Source of the DNA: Diploptera punctata | Taxonomy: Eukaryota; Arthropoda; Insecta; Blattodea; Blaberidae | NCBI GenBank assembly: GCA_030220185.1 | Contig: JASPKZ010010273.1 | Span: forward strand, 992,001-1,056,000 | Direction: 5' to 3' | Length of the DNA: 64,000 nt | Part shown: piece after piece, positions 22,390-32,608 of the stretch | Layout of the letters: every line of letters begins with the position of its first letter | Numbering within the stretch: position 1 is the first letter of the stretch | The notes under the pieces: model-generated | What the model was told of the DNA's origin: nothing | Seen by the model: only the letters and a program-made list of their open reading frames with translations | Databases searched by the model: none | Translations under genes and position numbers: made by a program

Positions 22390-22566
22390 AAAAATGACGT
22401 TGAGGAAGATGATTGTCTCTACTGTCATGACTCTTCAGAAGAAGGTTGGATTAGATGTCCTTCTTGTCTTCAGTCGGCTCACAACTCTTGTGCTGGAGTC
22501 GATAGTGATGATGATGATGCCACTCATGTATGTGTATTTTGTGAAAAATTAATCATTGTGCTATAG
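22390..22566 (+). pseudogene. C-terminal PHD-like zinc finger of the pogo-like protein
   Basis: Plus-strand codons give CLYC, then GWIRCPSC, SAHNSC, GVDSDDDDATH and CVFC before a stop at 22564-22566. The C-x2-C / C-x2-C / H-x2-C / C-x2-C arrangement is a PHD-type finger, known at the C-terminus of some insect pogo-like transposases. It is not in frame with the preceding segment. Confidence 0.75.
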
Positions 22567-22847
22567 TTTATAAGTTTACTGATAAATATTATTAATTAGT
22601 AATGCAAAATACAAATAAAAAATTAGTACCCCATTGTGCCCCATCCATGGGGCACAACGGGGCAAATGTATTGCTCTAGTTTTATTGGATGTATATCCCC
22701 GAATTTTTTATTAATTTGTAATGTGATTATGTTTTTCTGTTTATTAAATACCAATGAACATATCCATATCAGAGAACAAAATTTTACTTATTTATAATGT
22801 AAAATACATTGGATCAAACATTAGATACCCCATTCTGCCCCACGTTC

Positions 22848-22850
<3 letters not shown>

Positions 22851-22900
<50 letters not shown>
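22851..22900. repeat. (TA)n, right flank of pogo-like element
   Basis: Continuation of the TA run at 21089. Confidence 0.95.
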
Positions 22901-22903
<3 letters not shown>

Positions 22904-24266
22904 GCGTTGTGATGTACAAAGGCCGTAGCTGTTTCAGCTTATTTGAGACAGATGTTAGTCCTTTTTTGAGCTACAACCTTCCTCAGACTCTTCTGTCAGA
23001 CGTACAGTATCTGCTATTAGAATTCTGTTTTACAGATACCTAACATTGTGGAATCTTTGGTCTTCCATTTGCTATTCCTTCCCTTTTTCCTTCTACAGTT
23101 AAACATGAAAATTGATTTGCGGGACATTTGTCTCGGATTCGAATCACATATCAGGTCGTCTTAAAATAGGTATACAGCACATATATTTAAATATATATGC
23201 ATAATACCCAAATTTTTCATATAAACTGTAGATATATAGTTTTTGAGACAGATATTTATCTTGGATTCGAAATACATCAGATAGACCTATTGCACACTGT
23301 AAAATAATATTTGACCATCTCGGAATCTCTCGATTTACAGGTAGGCCTATAATATAATAGCAAATCCCAGCATGAAATCTTCGTGCAGCTATTAATTATG
23401 TAATTTATTCTGTAATTCGTTCGTTTTATTAAGGAGACAATATTATCCTTGAACTATTCAATTTGTAGGGTTGTTGGCACCGCAATTCCAACCCTTTTAA
23501 CCTCTATTTACTGCTAACACGAGGTTACAGGGCCAACTACCAAATTTGTCTCCAGTGTTTCATTCTTAGCCACGTGCTGTTTGTGTCTCTGCTTATGTAA
23601 CAATTCTCTTCACAGTTCTTCACGTCCTATTTAGGTGAAATGACGTCACTGATTCATGTAACTGAATTTATACGTTACTTTACATTATTTATGATGACAG
23701 GCCAAAATATTTTAAATGTAAGATCAGATTAGATTCATAACCATTTTCAAGGACTTTTAATTAGACTTAATAAAACCTCAAGGAGTAATAATATTAAGGT
23801 TGGAATAGTAAAAGAAAAAAAATATAATGATTGCCTCTTATTTTGATAATTCAGTTTATCGCTGCAAGGGGTATAAAAATCCACTAACTAAATCTCTTTC
23901 ATCCAAGTTAAAATTGTATTTCTCCACTGCCAAAGTGAGAGAATCAGCAGAAATCTCCAACATTGGCTCTACTGATCATGGATTGACAATTTAAAAAATG
24001 TACTAGTTACCAATATATGAGAGTAAAAAACAAAGATTATACACCAAACAATGCATCGTGGTCATATAACTGGCGCTGTCTGACGTTCATATTTATAATT
24101 ACTTAGTAAAGAACAAAATGAAAGTCGACATTCATGAATACATTGACAAAACATCATCCCAAAAGCGGGACGTTTGAGCGTCCCCAAGAAAACTTTCGGG
24201 ACAGCGGGACATTTTCCAAAAACATAACTGTCCCTGGAAAAAACGGGACGAACGGATACCCTAAGT
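22901..24266. other. AT-rich DNA with weak short repeats
   Basis: Three diverged gagacagat.tt.gtc(c/t)-type stretches (22950, 23125, 23245), two followed by ggattcgaa. Around 24165-24255 short gggacg/cgtccc and gggacag/ctgtccc inverted motifs suggest the edge of a DNA transposon, but no partner end was found. Confidence 0.35.
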
Positions 24267-24297
24267 AGTGGTAGTGGTAGTAGTAGTAGTAGTGGCG

Positions 24298-24328
<31 letters not shown>

Positions 24329-24349
24329 GTAGTGGTGGTAGTAGTAACA
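24267..24349. repeat. (GTA)n/(GTG)n trinucleotide repeat
   Basis: Imperfect gtagtg/gta repeat; its Val/Ser-rich translation is not a gene. Confidence 0.95.
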
Positions 24350-24645
24350 GCACTAAAAGTGTTTCATTTGAAGATTCTCTCATATCATTAGCGTCGCAAT
24401 TCAAAATTGGGCGTGAAAGACCCGACAAATTTTGCTCACAAGCTTTTTTCAGGATTCAGGTTCTTTTATATGCCGTAAATCAACTCACGGTTTTACGTAC
24501 TTGCCGTTCAAAGGAAGCCATAACCACAATTTTTACTTCCTGAAAATATCATCGAAGCCTGCTGGATTTGTATCCATGAACCTCGGAAGGAGAGGATGTC
24601 ATAATTAGACTAGTCCACCGGGACCGACTCTATTGTACTTATTGA
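24350..24645 (-). mobile_element. SINE group B, decayed
   Basis: Minus-oriented copy with body cgtcgcaattcaaaattggg, ttttgctcacaagctttttt and ttcaggttcttttatatgcc shared with 33185-33432 and 39300-39500. The head side keeps gactagtccaccgggaccga (tRNA-like 5' end); the box B region is diverged. Confidence 0.65.
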
Positions 24646-24737
24646 ACCCCCGTAAGATTGGGGTGGTATAATGAATTTTAAGAGAATTTAAGAACAATAT
24701 GATTGACTGAAAGATGAATGTATGTTTTTCATAAGTA

Positions 24738-24830
24738 ATGCCACGAGTGATTTCCAAATTATCGATAAACCCACGACTCATGAAGTGAGGAGTGAATTTA
24801 TCTAGAGAATTTGGAAATCAAGAGTGGCAT
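24738..24830. repeat. terminal hairpin of copy B
   Basis: Arms atgccacgagtgatttccaa (24738 on) and ttggaaatcaagagtggcat (to 24830) pair over about 33 nt, with an apical ctcatgaagtgag stem. Same structure as 3838-3930. Confidence 0.9.
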
Positions 24831-25209
24831 TTGTTAGAACTATTTAACGAATAAAAATTAAGCTATTTACTCACAAATCATTATTTAAATATAATTACTT
24901 TAAAATATTTATTTATTTAATGTAAACGGCGATGTTTGAAAACGAATGAGAAACGTTATGTTTCGCTTCTCCATTCACTGCAACAAGATCATATAATGTT
25001 ATATATTGCCATCTGGCGTGGGAAACTTGAAATATCATCGCAATATTGTAAGAATGCACCCTAGTGGAGAAAAAATGAAACACATCAAACTGTATATTAT
25101 AACCAAAATTATAGGCTATTAATTTATTTTTTTAGTAAACAATTCAGTAAAATCATTATTTAAAACACAATTATTGAACACAGAAGTATCAAAAAAGAAC
25201 TCGGTAATA

Positions 25210-25851
25210 TCATGTCTTGGAAAACACTGGATTATATGCAATCCTTCCTGTCGGCTTACCATTATGATCTAGTTCCTCTTGAAAGTAGTGAATTAGGCAT
25301 TTTACAGCTTCTCCCCCACGCCATGCCAATTCTAGGGAAGCGATAAGGTAGAACTTAATTTGTAATCCTTCAGGGGTTTTCTCCTGACAATTATTAATCA
25401 TTTTTTCATATTCATCAAACTTAAAAGCCACTGCACTGACCTTTCTTTTCTCTAGCATGTTTTGAAGTATTTTTCTTTTTGCGTTTCTTGCTTGTCTGGC
25501 GTCATTAAATTCTTGATCGACGAACGGATTAAAATCTCGTTGATGTTCAATAAAATATTTCTCTTGTATCATTTTTCCAGTAACATTCCACATGGTTTTC
25601 AAGCTGTATTCTTTGTACTCTTCTCCATTTATTTTCCTCATATTAATGCTCCAGTCTTTCAGTATGTTGGCAATGTCTTTGGTTGGAGTTTCTGCTGTTA
25701 ATACGTAATTTCGTAGTTGACAAAATTTTTCGAACTGATTCCAAATATATTTCCTATTACGTTGAGTGTTATGGGGCTTAGATTGCTTGATTATTTCGTC
25801 TATATCTTCATTTGAAGCACAGCCAAATCTTTTTCCTGCCATTTTGAACAT
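25210..25851 (-). CDS. Crypton/DUF3504-like tyrosine recombinase, C-terminally truncated
   Basis: 213 codons with no stop. Starts MFKMAGKRFG at 25851; the second Met (25842) is equally possible. Residues about 30-100 (NRKYIWNQFEKFCQLRNY; ILKDWSINMRKINGEEYKEY; SLKTMWNVTGKM) match the core-binding domain of Crypton-type and host-domesticated DUF3504 proteins, where a helix bundle grips DNA. Residues about 125-165 are charged. Near residue 180 IASLELAWRGGEAVKCL looks like the box with the first catalytic Arg (RGxE). Then FQEELDHNGKPTGRIAYNPV stops where the His-x-x-Arg and Tyr boxes should follow. It is thus about half of a recombinase: DNA-binding perhaps, strand exchange not. It could be a deletion product or a repressor-like truncated form; the first is simpler. 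Confidence 0.65.
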   Translation of the reverse strand: MFKMAGKRFGCASNEDIDEIIKQSKPHNTQRNRKYIWNQFEKFCQLRNYVLTAETPTKDIANILKDWSINMRKINGEEYKEYSLKTMWNVTGKMIQEKYFIEHQRDFNPFVDQEFNDARQARNAKRKILQNMLEKRKVSAVAFKFDEYEKMINNCQEKTPEGLQIKFYLIASLELAWRGGEAVKCLIHYFQEELDHNGKPTGRIAYNPVFSKT

Positions 25852-26062
25852 ACAAATATGGCGGCTTTACTGTTGACTCAGTCACTGCAAAATAATGATC
25901 AGACCTGTTCAGAATATTAAAAAGGAGGAGCTTTCTTTAATATGGTAATTATAACACTGATAAATATTTCGTGAAACACGGCTCTGATTGGTTGTAAAAC
26001 AGAAATCATTGAAACGTGATTGGTCATTGACTCCCATTTGGGGCATGAGTTAAATAGTCATA

Positions 26063-26880
26063 TTAACTAGATTGGATGTTCCATGGTAGTCGAGTTTGGC
26101 TTAATCTTCTCTCGGGGTTTTGCATATCATATCGCCTTTTTCTGGTCGATTTTAGGTAATATCTACTGCAAAGATGGTATCGAAATCAATAAAAACAAAT
26201 ACCCATAAAAGTAAACATTCACAGATTAAATTATTACATAAACAAATTAATCTGATGAACACTTCTTACAAGGTCTCCATGATTGATATGTTGAAATTGT
26301 GGATAGGCATGACGGGAATTTGTCTATGCACAGATCAACATCATAGTGATATACTCCTCAAATTAGGCCATAATTGCCCAGTTTCTAAATAACTTTCAAA
26401 CTGAATATATGATGTTCGGGAATTCATGGCCCAATCGATAATAAAAACTCGAAAAAGGATTTGTTATCGAGTGGATCACGGGAAGTCATATTCATTTGCC
26501 TTAATAAAATATTTCCAAACTCAGTTAAATTCATTTGATTTTGTAATAAACTAGACATAACATTGACGAAGAAATAATTGAAACTAAATAAACTAATACT
26601 GATTTGCGCTTGCTTATCTATAGTACATTCGCCCAAGATTCGTTGACTAAAAATGAAAACAGGAAGTACCCAAAAATTTTGCTGAACACGATGCATATGA
26701 AAATTACTTTTTGGTAGGCCTACATCTGTATAGAAATTATTATTTCATGTAAATTATTTTAGTTTGAAAAGTTTACGTTTCAAAATGACTTGCTGTACGA
26801 TTTACCTGTAGACTATAGCAAAATTCTCACGACAAAATAATATTAAACAGTTTCAACTGTTCATTAAAACTATATTTTTA
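26063..26880. other. unannotated AT-rich DNA
   Basis: A 90-codon minus frame at 26424-26696 is the longest. It is hydrophobic in parts but matches no family I can name. Confidence 0.4.
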
Positions 26881-27262
26881 ATGCCCCAGGTTTTGTCCTT
26901 TTTTGGACTTTTCTGGTGTTCTCTCCTGGCATTGGCGTAATTGTAACCCACTTCTGAGGTTGGGGCGCCTAGAAGGCCGGGTTACTTTGCCCCGATGATA
27001 TGATGGGTGATGATAGTGGTGTGCCAGGAGAGTCCTTTATCCTAAGCATAATCTAAGATGAATATGAATGATGATGATTGTGATGGAGATATGATGTTCG
27101 GGGACCGTATGGGACTTAAAGTTTCCTGACATTTGTCTTATATGTGAGGAAAAACCCCGATAAAAACCTCACCCAGGAAATTGTCCCAACCGGAGATCGA
27201 ACCCGGGCCCGCTGCATGAGAAGGCAGCACGCTACCTTGAGACCACAGCGGTGGACTATTAA
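26881..27262 (-). mobile_element. tRNA-headed SINE, group C, alternative tail
   Basis: Minus orientation. The head has tccaccgctgtggtctcaag and box B-like GGTTCGATCTCC, then tgacatttgtcttatatgtg body text as in other group C copies. The tail (ggcattggcgtaattgtaac, ggttggggcgcctagaagg) is unlike both other group C tails. Confidence 0.8.
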
Positions 27263-27689
27263 AACTATTTTATCCCTTTCATTTAAATATTCACTTTATC
27301 AGACTGTTAAACGCTGTTATGTAATATATCGATATTTGTATATTCTCGTACTATTAAAACATAATATTATTTCTTGCAATGGATATCGGGAAACATTTAT
27401 TTCGTTACTTATTATCATAATTTCCATTGTTTCATCAACATGGACACCCAGAAATCTAATATGTCACAAAATAATCACATCATATCGTGGACTATCATTT
27501 AATGTAATTTATTTTCAATAATTAAACTAATAGAAGTTTCAGTGTGTGTTCGTATACATCTCCGTCGTACGCAAAAGTAATTCTTACTGCACTAGTTATC
27601 CTACAAATAACTATTATATTTAATACCATCTATTTCTTCGAGAATAACAATTACGATTGACAATGTGAAATCCTACACGTCGAACAGGT
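27263..27689. other. unannotated AT-rich DNA
   Basis: No feature supported. Confidence 0.45.
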
Positions 27690-29232
27690 CAAAGGCGATA
27701 ATCCAGACAAGATAGAGTATCTTGGTCGAATGAGTGATGATCTTTCACCATAAAAATATAACCGTCAAGAAATGCGGACTTGGGTTCCACTGGTGTAAAA
27801 ATTTTCCGGAAATAAAATAGTTCCCCATTCGGATATTCGGATGGGGACTACTTTAGGGTATTCATGGAAATGGCTTAAACATAGGAACATGTTCCCAGGA
27901 ATATGAATGTGAAATATTAACACGGGTATTAGTCCCTTGAGTATAGTAGCTTTGCAGGAATTTAGATTGCTAGGAAAAGGTAGTCAGAAATCAGGAATCT
28001 TTATAACCTGTCATACTGTGGGGGTGCAGTGAGACCATAATTCGGAACGGTTTTTTAATCCGAAGAAGGGTCCTCTTAGCTATCCAGCTTAAGGATATTC
28101 GTAAATACAGCTGGATGTCTCAAGATGGTGAAACGCGAAACCAAATAGATTATATATTGGTAAATAAACGCTAGCACACTGGCCTCATCGACGTCAGGTC
28201 GGTTATGGGGGCAGTCTGCAATATGGATATCATCCATTCAGAGTGAAGCTCAGAGAACGGTTATCGCTTATGAAGGGTGCAAATACTAAACAAAATTTGC
28301 AATTAAAAAATAGAGTACTGATAAATTGCAGTAAGAATAACAAACTCAGAATTGCTAATATATTTAAAATACTGAAATGCTGTAATGAATATGTGGCAAC
28401 TGAAGCACAATCTGGTATATATGGAGAATGGTAGATAGTAAGAGACGCTATTAAATTGTTTAACATAATAAAGCGTAAATTATTTTAAAAAGAGGCAAAA
28501 TAATAAAAGGTTTAATGAGAAATCTGCTGACATTGTAAAGCAAAGAAAGCTAGCAAAAATGTAATTAGATAGGGCCTACATGAGACATATATTAAATACA
28601 TTTAGAACAATTGAGTAACTATTAGATTTTTAAACAGTAAAAGGGGGAATATTAGAGAGAGAAAATTAATGAGTTCGAAATGAACGTAACGTTTAGGAAC
28701 ATTAAATAATTATATCAGAGAATTTAGGATAGAAAGAAAAGAGTTTCAGGCTAGAATAAATATAATTAGGAATGTAAATGGAAATATGGAAAATACCAGG
28801 AAAATATTAAGTCAATGGAAAAATTATATTAGTATCCAGACTTATTCCCTATATTGACGACGTAGTAAGCAATCATCAATGTGGATTTAGAATAAATAAA
28901 TCTAGAGTAGATCCGCTTTTAGTATAATACATATTTTAGAAAATAAATGGGAACATGTGGATACTATAGGGTTACATCAACTAGGCCTATATGTAGAATT
29001 ATAAAGACATATGATTCAATAAAAGAGAGAGATGATGACCTTAGCTGTTAAATGTGTTGTTAAGTAAAATAATAGCATAATTGTATACCATTTTGAAGTA
29101 CGAGCTGTTATAAAATGTAATATTAATTATCATCGTACAGCTGCGGTAACTGCTGTAACCTCTCACGCCATTGGCAGATATTCTTTTCATCCCAAATTCT
29201 GTATTGAAATATTGAACTAGAAATATGTATAT

Positions 29233-29264
<32 letters not shown>

Positions 29265-29401
29265 AACACATAGGCCTACGGTATATATAATAGTGATTCT
29301 TCCAGTCTTATGGATTGCGATACGTTCTCTCTTATTTAAGAGAGAAGGAGAAATTGTGGTATTTGAGAGAAAAGTGCTGGACAAATGAGAGGACAGACAA
29401 A
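27690..29401 (+). pseudogene. LINE-A 5' region, endonuclease and reverse transcriptase remnants
   Basis: The most complete LINE-A copy here. A 5' leader (tcaaaggcgataatccagac; gatgatctttcaccataaaa) matches leaders at 53523 and 47317. About 28090-28215 reads DIRKYSWMSQDGETRNQIDY and ILVNK, the C-terminal part of an AP-like endonuclease that nicks target DNA, followed by VKLRERLSLMKG (28243 on). About 28750-28960 has SQWKNY-, IPYIDDVV and NHQCGFRINKS-like reverse transcriptase text. 29290-29400 is the CETWTL/REE-like block. Many stops and deletions, including loss of the catalytic ADD region. It continues at 30020 beyond a Helitron-like insertion. Confidence 0.82.
29228..29265. repeat. (TA)n microsatellite
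   Basis: TA run within the LINE-A copy. Confidence 0.9.
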
Positions 29402-30019
29402 TCTAATATTTAAAAATACATGTTTGTTCGTATTTTATGTTTTATGCGCAGCCGATTGTTCATCCGATTGTGATGGTGCTTTTAGCAAAACGTTCAGGAG
29501 ATTCCCGGGATGGTTATATTCTATAATAAAGTTGTATTACTCAACCCCTTCACTCTTAAAATCGTCCTTTGTAAAAAAAAAAGGTGAAAAAAGCTTTTTG
29601 GACGCTTACGCTACCTAAACCATAACAAATAGCCTACACAAAATTAATGTACATAGAATTGAATATCTAAAAAAAAAAAAAAAAAAGGTTCGCGACAGCA
29701 TATGTTTATCTTTTATGGATAACTCACAATAATCATTTGATGCCAAGAAGATCGGATAAGTAGATTCCCGGGCAAGCGTAGCAACGCACGGCAGGTATTA
29801 TTTTACGGATAACTCACAATAACGAAATATTATGCCTTTCAACTCATTTATGCCAAGAACATCGGGACATGTAGATTCCCGAACAACGCTGGGTAATCAG
29901 CACGGGTACCTAAAAATAATTACGATATAAATTTATAATTATTTTTCCTTCTACTTATTCAACTAAACATAAAAAGAGGCCAATTCTCACTTATTTAGCG
30001 CACACCGGGTTTTAGCTAG
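29402..30019 (+). mobile_element. non-autonomous Helitron-like insertion, 618 bp
   Basis: Inserted exactly between A (29401) and T (30020) of the LINE-A copy. The LINE sequence ...gacagacaa(a) resumes as (t)taataatacaatcttcgta, which aligns with the uninterrupted copy at 8095-8125. The insert begins TCTAATATTTA and ends TTTTAGCTAG, so it has the 5'-TC and CTRR-3' ends and A/T target of Helitrons, with no target duplication. It holds a two-unit imperfect repeat (tacggataactcacaataa; gtagattcccg.gcaa) and a 17-A run. A clear 3' hairpin is not visible. No rolling-circle replicase gene is present. Confidence 0.65.
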
Positions 30020-30363
30020 TTAATAATACAATCTTCGTAACAGAGCTGTATAATCTGTACAGGAAATGAGATGTAATAAAAACTGTTAAGTCTCTTAGAC
30101 TGCTATGGGAAGGTCATGCAGCACTAATGGGGAATGAAAGAGGGATACTGCTTCCTGTAGAAAAAAACAGGTGAAAATAGTAGATCAGGGGGAAGTAGTA
30201 AATAGACCAACAATGAGCCGAGAGAACAACAATATCCATGATGTGAGTTATACAGGTAATGATTGGAAAGTATATCCTTTGATAAGGAAGTAAGGAGAGC
30301 TTATACCTATGTACGCGCGTTCATGAATATCCGGGTTAAATGGTACCAGTGAGTTGAGTTAGT
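30020..30363 (+). pseudogene. LINE-A 3' tail continuing after the insertion
   Basis: Matches LINE-A from the GEWRRL-equivalent codons through SLRLLW.GH, GNE.., SRENN, YTGNDWK and YVRAFMN to gttaaatggtaccagtgag. Frames are heavily broken. It belongs to the same copy as 27690-29401. Confidence 0.85.
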
Positions 30364-30659
30364 TATTTAAAGTATTAAGCATTATACGATTCAGTGGATC
30401 CTATTTCTTCGCATTATTATCAACCAAGTGCACTATCATATCTACGAAGTTAATGATGAAATTTTGTGAAATGACATAAGTGTGTTTGTCATTATTTACG
30501 TACCATAAACAATCCACGACATTAAATACCTTCAGAAGACAGTATAAATTTGCTTTCTTAGAAATCCACTTTACCCATACGCGTTCTAGGATTCTTGCTA
30601 ATATAATCACATAAATTTTAATGCGACCTAAAAGATTTTTACATTTATATTCATCATCA

Positions 30660-30662
30660 TCA

Positions 30663-30722
<60 letters not shown>
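30660..30722. repeat. (ATT)n microsatellite
   Basis: About 20 units of ATT. Confidence 0.95.
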
Positions 30723-30726
<4 letters not shown>

Positions 30727-30762
30727 TTTTTCTTCTTAGTAACTGGTTCAATTTTATGTTAC

Positions 30763-31165
30763 TTACTTAATTACTTACTGGCACTATCGAACCCGTAGGT
30801 TCATGGCCGCGCGATCTCCATACATCCCTATCCTGAGCTAATGCTTTCCAATCATTCCCTGTATAATCTACTTCTCTCAAATAATATTTAATGCTTTTCT
30901 CTCACCTCATTCTTGGTCTACCAACTGGGCGTTTTCCCTCTGGCTTTTCTACAAGAAGCTTCCATGTACGTCTTTCATTCCCCGTACGCGCAACATGTCC
31001 TGCCCATCGCAGTCTACGAGACTTAACTGTTCTTATTATATCTGGCTTCCTATAAAGACCATGTAGTTCATTGTTATGTAGTCTTCTCCATTCATCTGTC
31101 TGTTCATCTCTCTTTGGTCCAAAAATTTCCCTAAGAACTATATTCTCAAAATACTTGAAGAATTA
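30763..31165 (-). pseudogene. LINE-A 3' tail
   Basis: Minus orientation, starting at the 3' tail cttacttaattacttactgg and running to the FENxVL codons near 31150. Clear GRPR, GKP/EGK and RRLRWAGH codons are visible, interrupted by frameshifts. Confidence 0.88.
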
Positions 31166-31277
31166 AATTTCAGCATAATCTATGCCATCAGTTTTACACA
31201 ATTTAAATCATTTCTGCTTATGGTGTTTTCCTGATTCCGATATATTTTAAAATTCTCAAATATATAATGTATAATGT

Positions 31278-31303
31278 GTATATATATATATATATATATA
31301 TAT
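31278..31303. repeat. (TA)n microsatellite
   Basis: TA run directly before a SINE head. Confidence 0.95.
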
Positions 31304-31628
31304 CCACCGCTGTGGTCTCGAGGTAGCGTGCTGCCTTGTCACGCAGCGGGCCCGGGTTCAATTCCCGGTCGGGATAGGCTCCTGGGTGAGGTTTTTTCGG
31401 GGTTTTTCCTCACCTGTAAGACAAATGTCAGGAAGCGTAGGGCCCAAGGGTCTTCGAAAATCACCCGGTCATCATCATCATCCTTATCATTATCATCATC
31501 ATCATCCTTCACCGGTGTGGAATGCAAGGGGAAGCTACCACACCTATAATTCCCTAGTAAAGCTGCAAAGCATAGCATGAAAATGCAGTGAAAGACCTGC
31601 CCTCGGGCAGAATTACTATGGATGGTTA
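31304..31628 (+). mobile_element. tRNA-headed SINE, group C, intact-looking
   Basis: Plus orientation. The head tccaccgctgtggtctcgag, box A-like ggtctcgaggtagcgtgctg and box B-like GGTTCAATTCCCGG are followed by cacctgtaagacaaatgtca, an (ATC)n stretch, ccggtgtggaatgcaagggg, ctagtaaagctgcaaagc, and the end cgggcagaattactatgg. It is the best template for this group. Open frames across it are not genes. Confidence 0.9.
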
Positions 31629-32282
31629 TATATATTCCACTTTTTCCATTGTTATCATTTATTATATTTCCTCCTTATTATCACTTTACTGTATATCTGT
31701 TTGTTTGTACTTTTCATTACTTGCCTTTTCATTTAACACTTTATTTGACATAAGAGTCTACACAAACGAACACAAACGCCCCTGATGGAATGGTGATAAT
31801 TCCATTTAGAGTAAAATTCGCATATCCAAGGCCACGAATCAAACTCGGGACTTCTTGCTGACCACAGAATTAGGAAGCTGGAATAGGATATGGAATTATA
31901 ACCAAGTGTTTATATCCTTCTCTGGGAAACGACCACTGAACTCTTAACATACAGAACCATAACAACTTAGGCTTCTGGTCACTAATTGAAGAAGTTACCG
32001 AGAAACGCTCGGAAAACTTGGAAATAACTTGGGCTTGAGGGACGAAGTCGCCTTGCTCATGGCCAAGTTCTTTACTTATTTTTCCTCCTCCCAAGATATT
32101 GGCGGTAAGGGTCATAGATTGTGTTCACAACACAGACCAAGTTTGTACGCTTCTCTCATTCTTGGATATAGGCCTATCCTTAAAATGTTTTACTGTCTGA
32201 TTCGTTCGGTTTAATTTTGGTTTTTAGATTTTAAAATGGTATAAAATGTTCATTATACACTAAATTGTTTTTGTATTATATA
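31629..32282. other. unannotated DNA
   Basis: A possible decayed tRNA-like motif on the minus strand near 31830 (gagtttgattcg) is too weak to call. Confidence 0.4.
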
Positions 32283-32608
32283 TATCCTCAACTCGTGTCC
32301 AATTCAAGGTGAGTCGAGGGATGAGATGAGATGAACCCTTATATATAAAGGCCTGTGAATGACAAGGGTGCCGGCCGACCACGCCTGATCCACAATCACA
32401 AGGGCAGATGAACGAAATTAAATGGATGAGCTGAGTATGGAGAAAGTAGTGGAGTGAAATCGTGGCAGGGGAAAACGAGAGGAACCCCGAGAAAAACCTA
32501 TCCCAGCTCCGTTTCGTCCACCACGAAACCTACATGGAGTGACCGAGACTCGATCTCGGGACCCCAGCGGTGAGAGGCAAGAGTCTAACCGCTTGCGCCA
32601 TTAGATTT
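32283..32608 (-). mobile_element. SINE group D with tRNA-like head
   Basis: Minus orientation. The head, at the 32608 side, reads gcgcaagcggttagactctt and a box B-like gagatcgagtctcggtcact. Body: gtggacgaaacggagc, ctcggggttcctctcg. End: tgaattggacacgagttgag. The tail matches 10445-10690 and 58848-59240. Confidence 0.85.

Larger units (their letters stand above)
21114..22850 (+). mobile_element. pogo-like DNA transposon, internally deleted
   Basis: The ends GGGGAAC..GGGGCAGAA.GGGGTA (21114 on) and the reverse of taccccattctgccccacgt (22827-22850) form inverted repeats. The same motif occurs sub-terminally (cggggtagtggggcagaatg; 21483-21530; 22630-22662). TA dinucleotides border it inside a split (TA)n run. 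About 1.74 kb, with an N-terminal HTH gene segment, a C-terminal segment and a PHD-like finger, but no DDE core. Confidence 0.85.
24729..26062 (-). mobile_element. hairpin-ended element, copy B, encoding a tyrosine-recombinase-like protein
   Basis: The 1.33-kb largest copy of the family. Read on the minus strand: end GACTATTTAACTCATGCCCC (26059 back), the gctcctcctttttaatattc box, a gene at 25851-25210, an AT-rich 3' part, GTTAAATAGTT, then the hairpin and ggcattacttatga (24729). TCATA flanks both ends (24729-24733 and 26058-26062). Short direct repeats at the termini would suit tyrosine recombinase elements such as Cryptons, but the other copies do not share this repeat on the GACTATTT side, so it may be chance. 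The other copies look like deletion derivatives of an element of this sort. Confidence 0.75.

Noticed and set aside
24126..24262. gggacg/cgtccc motifs as transposon ends
   Set aside because: A matching opposite end and a target duplication were not found.
24268..24543. Val-rich 91-codon frame
   Set aside because: Runs through a (GTA)n repeat into a decayed SINE.
26424..26696. 90-codon minus-strand frame, partly hydrophobic, considered as a chemoreceptor exon
   Set aside because: No conserved receptor motif, splice site or neighbouring exon could be seen.
31274..31580. Several frames with SSS or HHHH runs around 31.3 and 35.3 kb
   Set aside because: They translate SINE group C copies and their (ATC)n segment.
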